Source: Thermoanaerobaculum sp. (GTDB lineage Bacteria; Acidobacteriota; Thermoanaerobaculia; Multivoradales; UBA5704). Taken from it: a stretch of 49,139 nt of DNA. The stretch lies in NCBI GenBank assembly GCA_021154885.1, contig JAJKHS010000034.1, positions 1 through 49,139 on the forward strand. Direction: 5' to 3'. The position numbers were made by a program, and so were the translations under genes. Positions 7,349 to 17,023 of this stretch are shown one piece after another. Below the pieces are notes generated by a model, which saw only the letters and a list, made by a program, of their open reading frames with translations, searched no databases and had not been told where the DNA came from. Position 1 is the stretch's first letter, and each line of letters begins with the position of its first letter.

Positions 7349-7571
7349 AGCCTCTCTCCTCTCTCAAGCGCTCGCACCGGTCGATAATGGTGTGCAGCAG
7401 CCAAACGAGCGGGTCCTGGCGCCGCAACGTCTTGCCGGCCAGGACGCGGCAGGACTCCTCGACGATCGTCTCCGCCTCCTGGACGGAAATCCCATAGCCC
7501 GCGAAGATCCTCTCCAGGACGGGCTGGAGCTGATCGAGGATCTTGGCAACGTCAGGGCGGGGGCAGTCCAT
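7329..7571 (-). CDS. Sigma-70 region-2-like mini protein without region 4
   Basis: 80-aa protein that aligns by eye with region 2 of the ECF sigma factor at 15020. The mini protein has ERIFAGYGISVQEAETIVEE and then DPLVWLLHTIIDRCERLREE; the full sigma has KTILRSFDIPFQDAEDLLQD and then ESWLLGTLRVKCWNYRKKRR. It ends where a full sigma factor would continue to region 4. There is no frameshift remnant, because the next frame is the TPR gene overlapping by 20 bases. It may be a decoy, a core-RNA-polymerase-binding regulator, or a degenerate sigma factor. A weak TATAGT-like -10 lies upstream near 7590. Confidence 0.6.
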   Translation of the reverse strand: MDCPRPDVAKILDQLQPVLERIFAGYGISVQEAETIVEESCRVLAGKTLRRQDPLVWLLHTIIDRCERLREERGFEDPPS

Positions 7572-7693
7572 GGTACGGTCTCTACAATACTATAGGTTGC
7601 CGCAAACGGGGAAAGCAGGACAAGTTGAGAGAACTTGAGAGGGTCGAAGGGCGGCGCCGGTTGCGTCAACCAGCGCCCAGGAGAGGAGCCGGC

Positions 7694-7987
7694 CTACCGG
7701 CCGTTGGGATCCATCTCGCATCCCTCATCGATCCGCTGCGGCGGGGCGGGGGCGCAAAGCATGCGGCCGTTGGGATCGATATCGCAGCCGGCCTTCTCCG
7801 TGATGGGAGTCAGAGGAGGAGACGGGGCCGGCAGGACGTGGCGGGCGATCCAGGTCCAGGCGGCGGTCAGGAGGGATGCGGGCGCGGCGGGCGCGGACCG
7901 GCGGGGGGACGGCGCGGCCTGAGCGGCGGCAACGAGGGCGAGGGTGAGGACGAGGAAGGCGGTGCTGCGGCGGACGACGCGCTTCAT
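7694..7987 (-). CDS. Small secreted protein with repeated GC[DE]xDPNGR motif
   Basis: 97-aa protein. ATG 7987 is preferred because it begins a clear signal peptide (KRVVRRSTAFLVLTLALVAAAQA). The mature part is Pro/Ala-rich and ends with two copies of a short motif: GCDIDPNGR and, at the very C-terminus, GCEMDPNGR. Single cysteines in each copy could form disulfides or bind a metal. No known family recognised. It is divergent from the Cys-rich secreted peptide at 8224. Confidence 0.55.
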   Translation of the reverse strand: MKRVVRRSTAFLVLTLALVAAAQAAPSPRRSAPAAPASLLTAAWTWIARHVLPAPSPPLTPITEKAGCDIDPNGRMLCAPAPPQRIDEGCEMDPNGR

Positions 7988-8097
7988 GGGCGGGCTCTCT
8001 TTCCGGCGGCCCGCGGCCGCGGTCTCCCTGATCGCGGTGGAGCCGCCTGGGGGAAGAGTGGCATAGCCGCAGGGGCCGTTTATGGCAGTAGGGCCGT

Positions 8098-8146
8098 CAT
8101 CCTGGCAATATCGTGCAAGACACAAGCTCTTCTCCTTGCCAGGATG
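8098..8146. promoter_or_regulatory. 11-bp inverted repeat between divergent secreted-protein genes
   Basis: CATCCTGGCAA (8098-8108) is perfectly complementary to TTGCCAGGATG (8136-8146), 27 bases apart. It lies about midway in the 236-base gap between the divergent genes at 7987 and 8224. The spacing suits a dimer-pair operator or a long-looped RNA hairpin. No T-run follows, so a terminator is unlikely. Confidence 0.45.
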
Positions 8147-8223
8147 GGGTGACCTCAGCCGAGCCCGGCGCGGGTTCGGGACCTGAGAGTCAGATCCCAA
8201 CTCTTTGCAGGAGGAACAGAGCG

Positions 8224-8412
8224 ATGAAAAATCTCAAGAAACTGCTGTTCGCGGCCGTGCTGATCGGCGCCGCCGTGGTCTCCACGCCCAAGACGGTCCA
8301 GGCGGACCCGGTCGGGTGTGGCGTCTGTGCCTCGAGTGGCGGCACCAACTGCCAGGCTTGTTGCATGTGCGACGGCAACACCGCAGGGTATTGCGTACGC
8401 GCTTGCAGCTAG
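8224..8412 (+). CDS. Small secreted peptide with eight cysteines
   Basis: 62-aa product preceded by a strong ribosome-binding site (GCAGGAGGAACAGAGCG). The n-region is MKNLKK, the hydrophobic core LLFAAVLIGAAVV, and cleavage is expected after VQA. The mature part of about 34 residues holds eight Cys, including C-x2-C, a CC pair and AGYCVRACS, suggesting a disulfide-knotted or metal-binding extracellular peptide. It is monocistronic: a hairpin terminator follows 18 bases after the stop. Family not recognised; a natural-product precursor is possible but no maturation gene is nearby. Confidence 0.7.
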   Translation: MKNLKKLLFAAVLIGAAVVSTPKTVQADPVGCGVCASSGGTNCQACCMCDGNTAGYCVRACS

Positions 8413-8430
8413 GCTAAATCTCGATCCAGA

Positions 8431-8457
8431 CCCGCCCCGTGGTTGCGGGGCGGGTTT
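8431..8457 (+). terminator. Intrinsic terminator after the Cys-rich peptide gene
   Basis: CCCGCCCCG (8431-8439), loop TGGTTG, CGGGGCGGG (8446-8454), then TTT. Nine uninterrupted G-C pairs; the T tract is short. Confidence 0.75.
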
Positions 8458-8585
8458 CCCCGTTGTGGCCCTGCGATCTCAGCCCTCCTTGCCGTGCCCC
8501 GCTCTTTCGAAGTTTTCGACACCCTCCAGGAAGAACCCGCTCTTCGTTTGCCTCAGCGACACCCCAGAAGTGACACCTCCCCCGG

Positions 8586-8613
8586 TTGACAATCCCCCCC
8601 ACCCTGCTATCAT
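8586..8613 (+). promoter_or_regulatory. Sigma-70-type promoter of the SUF operon
   Basis: TTGACA (8586-8591), a 16-base spacer, and TATCAT (8608-8613), ending 57 bases before the sufR-like start. Downstream of the -10, GTCC-N7-GGAC (8632-8646) lies in the likely transcribed leader and could be part of an operator for the Rrf2 regulator encoded next. The promoter is well supported; the operator is a guess. Confidence 0.7.
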
Positions 8614-8670
8614 GGAATTCGTACTGAAACGGTCCTGTTTTGGGACTCGGCATCCGAGGGCAGGCGAACC

Positions 8671-9159
8671 ATGATCCGCATCACCAAGCAGACCGACTAT
8701 GGCATCGTCCTCCTGACTCACCTTGCGGCGAATCCGGAGCGGCAGCTCAATGCTCCGGAGCTGGCGGCGGAGACGCACCTGCCGCTGCCCATGGTGAGCA
8801 AGATCCTGAAGCTGCTGGCACGGGAGGGGCTGCTGACGTCCCACCGTGGCGTCAAGGGCGGCTACGGTCTGGCCCGCCACGCGGAGGAGATCTCCATGGC
8901 GGAGATCATCGCCGCCCTCGAGGGGCCCATCGCCCTCACCGAGTGCATCAGCGTCGAGGGGGACTGCTCGCATGAGCCGCTCTGCCCGGTGCGCTCCAAC
9001 TGGCAGCGCATCAACGTGGCGGTGCGCGCGGCGCTGGAGGGGATCGCCCTGTCGGAGATGGCCCGCGGTAGATCCCAGGGGCCGCCGGGACCGCAGGGGC
9101 TGGTGACGCTGGGGAGCGGGCGCACCGCCTTCGAGGCCGCCGCCCACCAGGAGATCTGA
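8671..9159 (+). CDS. Rrf2/IscR-family regulator of SUF Fe-S assembly
   Basis: 162-aa Rrf2-family regulator. It has an N-terminal winged helix (KQTDYGIVLLTHLA, then LPLPMVSKILKLLAREGLL and the HRGVKGGYGLA wing) and a three-Cys cluster-binding segment (ECISVEGDCSHEPLCPVRSNW, about residues 91-111). This is the form found in SUF-system regulators of the IscR type, which sense Fe-S supply through their own cluster. It is the first gene behind the promoter at 8586 and lies 50 bases before sufB, so it probably autoregulates the operon. Confidence 0.88.
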   Translation: MIRITKQTDYGIVLLTHLAANPERQLNAPELAAETHLPLPMVSKILKLLAREGLLTSHRGVKGGYGLARHAEEISMAEIIAALEGPIALTECISVEGDCSHEPLCPVRSNWQRINVAVRAALEGIALSEMARGRSQGPPGPQGLVTLGSGRTAFEAAAHQEI

Positions 9160-9209
9160 CCGCTCTCCGGTCCTTCGGAACCTACTCATAAAGGCGCATA
9201 GAGGAAACC

Positions 9210-10658
<1,449 letters not shown>

Positions 10659-10671
10659 TCCCGCGTTTTCC

Positions 10672-10713
10672 AATCCAAATCTGAAATCCAAAATCCAGGA
10701 TCGGAATCCAAAT
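10672..10713 (+). repeat. Degenerate AAATCCA heptamer repeats between sufB and sufC
   Basis: AATCCAAAT (10672-10680), AAATCCA twice in direct succession (10684-10697) and GGAATCCAAAT (10703-10713), the last one abutting the sufC start. AT-rich in a GC-rich setting, and similar in look to the short tandem repeats of cyanobacterial intergenic DNA. It leaves sufC without an obvious Shine-Dalgarno sequence. Confidence 0.6.
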
Positions 10714-11478
<765 letters not shown>

Positions 11479-11481
11479 GAA

Positions 11482-12837
11482 ATGTCTGTTACGGAGATCC
11501 AGAACGCGTCGGCGGCGCTCGCGCCTTATATCGCCGACTTCGAGCGCTTTCAGGGGGGGCGCCCGGCGTCGGAACCAGCCTTCGTCCAGGCGCTGCGCCG
11601 GGCGGGGATGGACCGCTTCTCGGCCCTCGGCTTCCCCAACACCCGGCAGGAGGAGTGGCGGCTGACCAACGTCGCCCCCATCGTCCAGGGCTCGTTCCAC
11701 CGCGCCATGAGCGATCCCAATGCCGTGGCGCCGGAGCAGATCGCGGCCTACGACTTTCCGGCCGCCGCGCGGCTGGTGTTCGTGGACGGCCGCTACTCGG
11801 CGCGGCTGTCGTCCATCGCTGGGACACCGGCATTCCCCGCCGGGATGGTCGTCACCAGCCTGGCGGCGGCCCTGGCTGCGACGCCCGGCCTGGTGGAGCC
11901 CTGGCTCGGCCAGCTCGCAGGTTTCGAGCAGCAGCCGTTCGTGGCCCTCAACACGGCGTTCCTGGGCGACGGCGCCTTCATCCACGTGCCGCGGGGTGTG
12001 GCCTCGGGGCTGATCCACCTTCTCTTCCTGTCTTCCTCCGAGGACGGCCGGGCGACCGTCTCCTATCCGCGCAACCTCTTCGTCGCCGGCGAGAACAGCC
12101 AGCTCACGGTGGTGGAGACCTACGCCGGCACGGGCGCCTACTTCAACTGCCCGGTGACCGAGCTGGTGGCGGGCCCCAACGCGGTGGTGGATCACTACAA
12201 GGTGCAGCGCGAGAGCCGCGAGGCCTTCCACATCGCCACCTTCCAGGTGCAGGGCGAGCGCAACAGCGTGCCCCGTTCCCACTCCATCTCGCTGGGCGGC
12301 GGCCTGGTGCGCAACGACGTCAACGCCGTCCTCGCCGGCGAGGGGATCGACTGCATCCTCAACGGCCTCTACCTGGTGGACGGCCGCCAGCACGTGGACA
12401 ACCACATGCGGGTGGAGCACGCCAAGCCCCACTGCGCCAGCCACGAGCTGTACAAGGGGGTGCTGGACGGCAAGGCGCGGGCGGTGTTCAACGGCTTGAT
12501 CCACGTTCACAAGGGCGCTCAGAAGACCGACGCCAAGCAGTCGAACCGCAACCTCCTGCTGTCGCGCGACGCGATCGCGAACTCCAATCCGCAGCTCGAG
12601 ATCTACGCCGACGACGTCAAGTGCACCCACGGCTCGACGGTCGGGCAGCTCGACGAGGACGCCGTCTTCTACCTCCGCTCGCGAGGAATCGGCCAGGAGG
12701 CGGCACGCAGCCTGCTCACCTGGGCCTTCGCCAGCGACATCGTGGAACGCATCCAGGTGGAGCCGGTGCGCAAGGACCTCGAAGAGTTCCTCTTCGCCCG
12801 CCTGCCCAAGGGCGAGGTCGTGCGGCAGGCGGTGTGA
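11482..12837 (+). CDS. sufD: Fe-S cluster assembly protein SufD
   Basis: 451-aa SufD, the SufB paralogue that completes the SufBCD complex. It shows the N-terminal RQEEWRLTNVAPI motif, the beta-helix core (FLGDGAFIHVPRGV), and the C-terminal ADDVKCTHGSTVGQLDEDAVFYLRSRG region typical of SufD. Normal length. The ATG lies three bases after the sufC stop, and the stop is one base before the sufS start. Confidence 0.95.
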   Translation: MSVTEIQNASAALAPYIADFERFQGGRPASEPAFVQALRRAGMDRFSALGFPNTRQEEWRLTNVAPIVQGSFHRAMSDPNAVAPEQIAAYDFPAAARLVFVDGRYSARLSSIAGTPAFPAGMVVTSLAAALAATPGLVEPWLGQLAGFEQQPFVALNTAFLGDGAFIHVPRGVASGLIHLLFLSSSEDGRATVSYPRNLFVAGENSQLTVVETYAGTGAYFNCPVTELVAGPNAVVDHYKVQRESREAFHIATFQVQGERNSVPRSHSISLGGGLVRNDVNAVLAGEGIDCILNGLYLVDGRQHVDNHMRVEHAKPHCASHELYKGVLDGKARAVFNGLIHVHKGAQKTDAKQSNRNLLLSRDAIANSNPQLEIYADDVKCTHGSTVGQLDEDAVFYLRSRGIGQEAARSLLTWAFASDIVERIQVEPVRKDLEEFLFARLPKGEVVRQAV

Positions 12838-12838
12838 G

Positions 12839-14122
12839 ATGGCGATGACCCTCGCGGCTTCCGCTGAGGACACAGAGGACACGAGGGAGGCGGCCCCCGG
12901 GCCCACCTACGACCTCGACCGGGTTCGAGCCGATTTTCCCATCCTTGCGCAAAAGGTACACGGCCGGCCCCTGGTCTACCTGGACAACGCCGCCTCCACC
13001 CAGAAGCCGCGGGCGGTGATGGACGCCATCGCCGCCTGCTACGGCGAGTACTACGCCAACGTCGAGCGCGGCGTGCACACCCTCTCCCAACGCTCGACCG
13101 CGGCCCGGGAGGGGGCGCGGGAGGCGGTGCGCCGCTTCCTCAATGCCCCGAGCGCCGAGGAGGTCGTCTTCGTCCGCGGCACCACCGAGGCCATCAACCT
13201 GGTGGCCGCGAGCTGGGGCCGGCGCCACGTGGGGCCGGGCGACGAGGTCCTGATCACCGAGCTGGAGCACCACTCGAACATCGTTCCCTGGCAGCTCCTG
13301 TGCGAGGAGCGGGGCGCGCTCCTGCGGGTGGCCCCCATCGACGACCGCGGCGAGGTGATCCTGGAGGAGCTGGACCGCCTCCTCTCCCCCCGCACCCGGC
13401 TGGTGGCCGTGGCCCACGTCTCCAACGCCCTGGGCACGGTCAACCCCGTGCGCGAGATCGCCGCGCGGGCTCACGAGGCCGGTGCCGTGGTGCTGGTGGA
13501 CGGCGCCCAGGCCGCCCCGCACTTGAGAGTCGACGTCCAGGCCTTGGGGTGCGACTTCTACGCCTTCTCCGGCCACAAGGTCTACGGCCCCAGCGGCATC
13601 GGCGCCCTGTGGGGGCGCCGGGAGCTGCTGGAGGCGATGCCGCCGTGGCAGGGGGGCGGCGGCATGATCCGCACCGTCAGCTTCGCCGGGACCACCTACG
13701 CCCCGCCACCCCACCGCTTCGAGGCCGGCACCCCGGCCATCGAGGCGGCCGTCGGCTTCGGAGCCGCTCTCAATTACCTGACCGCCCTCGGCCTGCCGGC
13801 CGTCGGCGCCTGGGAGGCCGAGCTGCTCGCCTTGGCCACGGAGCGGATGGCGGCGGTGCCCGGCCTGCGGTTGATCGGCACGGCGAAAGAAAAGGCGGCC
13901 GTCCTCTCGTTTACCCTGGAGAGGATCCACCCCCACGACGTGGGGACGGTCCTCGACCGGGAGGGGATCGCGGTCCGCGCCGGCCACCACTGCGCCCAGC
14001 CGGTGATGGAGCGCTTCGGGGTGCCGGCCACGACGCGCGCCTCCTTCGGCCTGTACAACACCCGCGAAGAGGTCGAGGCCCTGGTCGCCGCCCTCCACCG
14101 GGCGCGAAAGCTCTTCGGATGA
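12839..14122 (+). CDS. sufS: Cysteine desulfurase SufS
   Basis: 427-aa class-V aminotransferase-fold enzyme that takes sulfur from L-cysteine for cluster assembly. Landmarks are YLDNAASTQKP near residue 47, ANVERGVHTLSQRST, the cofactor lysine in FYAFSGHKVYGPSG, and the catalytic Cys in RAGHHCAQPVMERF. Compared with typical SufS (about 405-415 aa) it carries a slightly longer acidic N-terminus; ATG 12845 would be an alternative start. The stop overlaps sufU (ATGA). Confidence 0.95.
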   Translation: MAMTLAASAEDTEDTREAAPGPTYDLDRVRADFPILAQKVHGRPLVYLDNAASTQKPRAVMDAIAACYGEYYANVERGVHTLSQRSTAAREGAREAVRRFLNAPSAEEVVFVRGTTEAINLVAASWGRRHVGPGDEVLITELEHHSNIVPWQLLCEERGALLRVAPIDDRGEVILEELDRLLSPRTRLVAVAHVSNALGTVNPVREIAARAHEAGAVVLVDGAQAAPHLRVDVQALGCDFYAFSGHKVYGPSGIGALWGRRELLEAMPPWQGGGGMIRTVSFAGTTYAPPPHRFEAGTPAIEAAVGFGAALNYLTALGLPAVGAWEAELLALATERMAAVPGLRLIGTAKEKAAVLSFTLERIHPHDVGTVLDREGIAVRAGHHCAQPVMERFGVPATTRASFGLYNTREEVEALVAALHRARKLFG

Positions 14123-14589
14123 TCACCTCGATGAACGACCTGCGCGATCTCTATCAGGAGGTCATCCTCGACCACAACCGGCAACCCCGCAACTTCGGGC
14201 CTCTGGCGACCGCCAGCCACCGGGCCGAGGGGAGCAACCCCCTCTGCGGCGACAAGGTGACCGTCCTCCTGGACCTGGACGCCGGACGCATTCGCGACAT
14301 CGCCTTCCAGGGCGCGGGGTGCGCCATTTCGACGGCCTCCGCATCGCTGATGACCGAGGCCCTCAAGGGGCAGACCGTGGAAGACGCCCGCCGGCTCTTC
14401 CACGTCTTCCATGACCTGCTCACCACCGGCGACATCCGCGATCGTGAGGGCTCGCCGGAGCTGGGCAAGCTCGCCGTCTTCACCGGCGTCCGCGAGTACC
14501 CCATGCGGGTCAAGTGTGCCACTCTGGCGTGGCACACCCTGATCGCCGCTCTGGACCAGAAGCAGGATCAACCCGTCTCCACCGAATAG
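14119..14589 (+). CDS. sufU: SufU, zinc-type sulfur-relay/scaffold protein
   Basis: 156-aa SufU with the three conserved cysteines in NPLCGDKV, GAGCAISTASASLMTE and RVKCATLAWHTL, plus the insertion between them that separates SufU from IscU. In characterised systems SufU binds zinc and accepts persulfide from SufS. The ATGA overlap with sufS supports a working SufS-SufU pair. No sufA or sufE is present in the window. Confidence 0.93.
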   Translation: MITSMNDLRDLYQEVILDHNRQPRNFGPLATASHRAEGSNPLCGDKVTVLLDLDAGRIRDIAFQGAGCAISTASASLMTEALKGQTVEDARRLFHVFHDLLTTGDIRDREGSPELGKLAVFTGVREYPMRVKCATLAWHTLIAALDQKQDQPVSTE

Positions 14590-14609
14590 CGTTGAAGAAG
14601 GAGATCAGC

Positions 14610-14993
14610 ATGGATATCGATCCCGATCCGGAAACCACCTCTACACCTCCCACCGCCACGGCGACCGTGGCGACCGCGGTGGCTGATCCCTCCGATGTCG
14701 AGCATGGGATCGTCGAGGTCCTGAAGACCGTCTTCGATCCCGAGATCCCCGTCAATATCTATGAGCTGGGGCTGATCTACGACGTCGACATCCGGGAGGG
14801 GGGCCACGTGCAGGTCAAGATGACCCTCACCTCCCCTGGTTGTCCGGTGGCCGGTTCCCTGCCGGGCGAGGTCAAGACCAAAGTGGAGGGGGTCCCCGGC
14901 GTCGCCTCCGCCGACGTGGAGCTGGTGTGGGATCCGTCCTGGAACCCGTCCATGATGTCCGAGGCGGCGCGGCTTCAATTGGGAATGTTCTGA
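14610..14993 (+). CDS. sufT: SufT, MIP18/DUF59-family Fe-S maturation factor
   Basis: 127-aa protein. ATG 14610 is chosen because AAGAAGGAGATC lies just upstream and the longer frame overlaps sufU. After a Thr/Ala/Pro-rich lead of about 30 residues comes the DUF59 domain: VLKTVFDPEIPVNIYELGLI, then MTLTSPGCPVAGSLPGEV with the conserved Cys, and WDPSWNPSMMSEAARLQLGM at the end. The family helps deliver clusters to client proteins. Last gene of the SUF operon. Confidence 0.92.
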   Translation: MDIDPDPETTSTPPTATATVATAVADPSDVEHGIVEVLKTVFDPEIPVNIYELGLIYDVDIREGGHVQVKMTLTSPGCPVAGSLPGEVKTKVEGVPGVASADVELVWDPSWNPSMMSEAARLQLGMF

Positions 14994-15019
14994 GAAGAGG
15001 GTACAGGTTGCCAATGTGA

Positions 15020-15646
15020 GTGATAAAGTTCGGGTGGACGACCCCGGCGCGCAATCCCGCGGCCGGCTATACGAGCTACCCTGTGAACGGCGCCCTCGAA
15101 CCCACACCCGACCTCCGACCCGAAGAGACCCTGGAGGAGCTGGTAAAGCGGATCCGCTTCCGCCTGAAGACCATCCTCCGCAGCTTCGACATCCCTTTCC
15201 AGGACGCCGAGGACCTCCTTCAGGACTCCTTCCTGGAAGCGTTTCGCAAGTGGGAAAGCATCTACGACAAGGAGAGCTGGCTCCTCGGCACGCTCCGCGT
15301 CAAGTGCTGGAATTATCGAAAGAAGAGACGGCTGCACCCGTCCCCGGTGCTGGGCGTGCCGAGCCTGGAAGAGCTCTGCCCGCCGCAGCCGCCACCGCAG
15401 GAGAAGCGGGACGAAGCGCTCGACCTGCAAACCCTGCTCGGCGTTCTGGACCCGCGCCACCAGCAGGTCCTCTGGCTCCGCTTCGGCATGGGCTTCACCC
15501 CCCACGAGGTGGCGGAGCGCCTCGGCTACTGCCACTCCAGCGTGCGCAAGCTCACCCTGCGGGCCGTGGCGCGGCTCCGGAATTGGCATTTCGCGGCTCG
15601 TCCCCGGCCGCCGAGGGACGAGGTTCCCGACCCGGACCTGGACTGA
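15020..15646 (+). CDS. ECF-type RNA polymerase sigma factor
   Basis: 208-aa two-domain sigma factor. Region 2 spans about residues 45-105 (FQDAEDLLQDSFLEAFRKW, ESWLLGTLRVKCWNYRKKRR). Region 4 spans about residues 130-190 (LLGVLDPRHQQVLWLRFGMG, then FTPHEVAERLGYCHSSVRKL). GTG 15020 gives about 35 residues before region 2 and has a weak ribosome-binding site, so a later start is possible. It sits 26 bases after sufT and 94 before a histidine kinase. No anti-sigma gene adjoins it. Confidence 0.85.
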   Translation: MIKFGWTTPARNPAAGYTSYPVNGALEPTPDLRPEETLEELVKRIRFRLKTILRSFDIPFQDAEDLLQDSFLEAFRKWESIYDKESWLLGTLRVKCWNYRKKRRLHPSPVLGVPSLEELCPPQPPPQEKRDEALDLQTLLGVLDPRHQQVLWLRFGMGFTPHEVAERLGYCHSSVRKLTLRAVARLRNWHFAARPRPPRDEVPDPDLD

Positions 15647-15740
15647 AACCTGCATGTCACCACGGCAGGAACGGCCGACCTCAAGATGCCCCTGCCGCTC
15701 CTCGACCGGTCCGCCGCGGACCGAAGGGAAAGAGACCCTT

Positions 15741-17003
15741 ATGCGCAACCCCAACAACACACCGAACCTCGTGCGGGCCGTCGACGACCTCCCCCCCGAG
15801 GGGGCCGAGACCCGCAGCGCGCCCCGGCTGGCGGAGACCCGCCGGCTGATGCGACACAGCGAGGAGATTCCGGCGCTGGCTCAGAGCATGGACGCCATGG
15901 GCCGGCTGGCGGGCGGCATCGCCCACGTCTTCAACAACCTCCTCACCGCCATCTCCTTTCAGACCGAGCTGGCGATGGGCTCGCTGTCCGGCGACGACCC
16001 GGCCCGCAAGCACCTGCGGGAGATCGAGAAGGTCGGCGAGCGCGGAGCGGCCCTGGCCCGCCAGCTCCTGGCCTTCAGCGGCCGGCAGGTGCTCCACGCC
16101 CGCGTGCTGCAGCTCAACCACCTGCTGACCGGGATGGAGGAGCGCCTCCGCCGTTTCCTGGGCGACGACATCGAGCTGAAGCTGGACCTCCACCCCGAGC
16201 TCGACCGGGTGTCGCTGGATCCCGAGCAGTTCGAGCAGGTGGTCATGAACCTGATCTCGAACGCCCGCGATGCCATGCCGGACGGCGGCCGGGTGGTGCT
16301 GGAGACGCAGAACGTGGACGTGCAGCCCGGCAACCTCACCCACCCCATGCGCGCCACCCCCGGCCGCTGGGTGCTGCTCAAGGTGAGCGACACGGGACCG
16401 GGCATGCAGGAGGACGTACGCCGCCACGCCTTCGAACCGTTCTTCACCACCAAGGGCGGCATGGAGATCACCGGGCTGGGGCTCTCCACGGCCTACGGCG
16501 TGGTCAGCCAGAGCGGCGGTCAGATCCTCGCCGACAGCGAGCCGGGCAGCGGCTCGCGCTTCCTCATCTTCCTGCCCAGCGCCGAGCAGGCCGCCGAGAG
16601 CGCGGGCGCCGGGGCAGCCCCGGCCCGGGAGTGGGAGACCCTGCTGATCGTCGAGGACGAGGAGAACGTGCGCAAGCCCCTGGTGCAGATCCTGGCCGCC
16701 CGCGGCTACAACGTCCTCGAAGCCCGCGACGGGGCCGAGGCCATCCGCATCAGCCAGAGCCACCCCGGGCCCATCCACCTGATGGTGACGGACATCCTGA
16801 TGGACGGTATGACCGGCGTCGAGCTCGCCGAGCGCCTCTCCTTCAAGCGCCCCGAGATGCGCGTCCTCTTCGCCACCGGCTACCCCGCCGGCCTCGCCGA
16901 GAACGCCAGCCTGGGCCGCGAGGACGCGCCGCTGCTCAAGAAGCCCTTCAGCGGCCGCGAGCTGGCGACCAAGGTGCGGGAGGTTCTGGAGAGCGGGGAT
17001 TAG
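15741..17003 (+). CDS. Soluble hybrid histidine kinase/response regulator with atypical H-box
   Basis: 420-aa protein from ATG 15741. It has a short unstructured N-terminus with no sensor or membrane domain. A HisKA-like H-box follows (GRLAGGIAHVFNNLLTAISF, His62), then an ATPase domain with N-box (NLISNARDAMPDGG), G1 (DTGPGM), F-box (FEPFFTTK) and G2 (GLGLSTAYG). The receiver domain contains LLIVEDEEN, phosphoacceptor Asp in VTDILMDG and LLKKPF. The residue after the phosphoacceptor His is Val, where H-[DE]-FNN is the rule. It probably receives its signal from a separate partner; no output domain. Confidence 0.88.
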   Translation: MRNPNNTPNLVRAVDDLPPEGAETRSAPRLAETRRLMRHSEEIPALAQSMDAMGRLAGGIAHVFNNLLTAISFQTELAMGSLSGDDPARKHLREIEKVGERGAALARQLLAFSGRQVLHARVLQLNHLLTGMEERLRRFLGDDIELKLDLHPELDRVSLDPEQFEQVVMNLISNARDAMPDGGRVVLETQNVDVQPGNLTHPMRATPGRWVLLKVSDTGPGMQEDVRRHAFEPFFTTKGGMEITGLGLSTAYGVVSQSGGQILADSEPGSGSRFLIFLPSAEQAAESAGAGAAPAREWETLLIVEDEENVRKPLVQILAARGYNVLEARDGAEAIRISQSHPGPIHLMVTDILMDGMTGVELAERLSFKRPEMRVLFATGYPAGLAENASLGREDAPLLKKPFSGRELATKVREVLESGD

Positions 17004-17023
17004 CTCTCACGGGGGAGGTGGTC

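Noticed and set aside
7988-8200. TTG-initiated extension of the small secreted protein on the minus strand
   Set aside because: It would put about 70 polar residues in front of a clear signal peptide and cross the inverted repeat between the divergent genes.
8113-8223. Longer start for the Cys-rich peptide gene
   Set aside because: ATG 8224 has a strong ribosome-binding site and begins a proper signal peptide; upstream residues would mask it.
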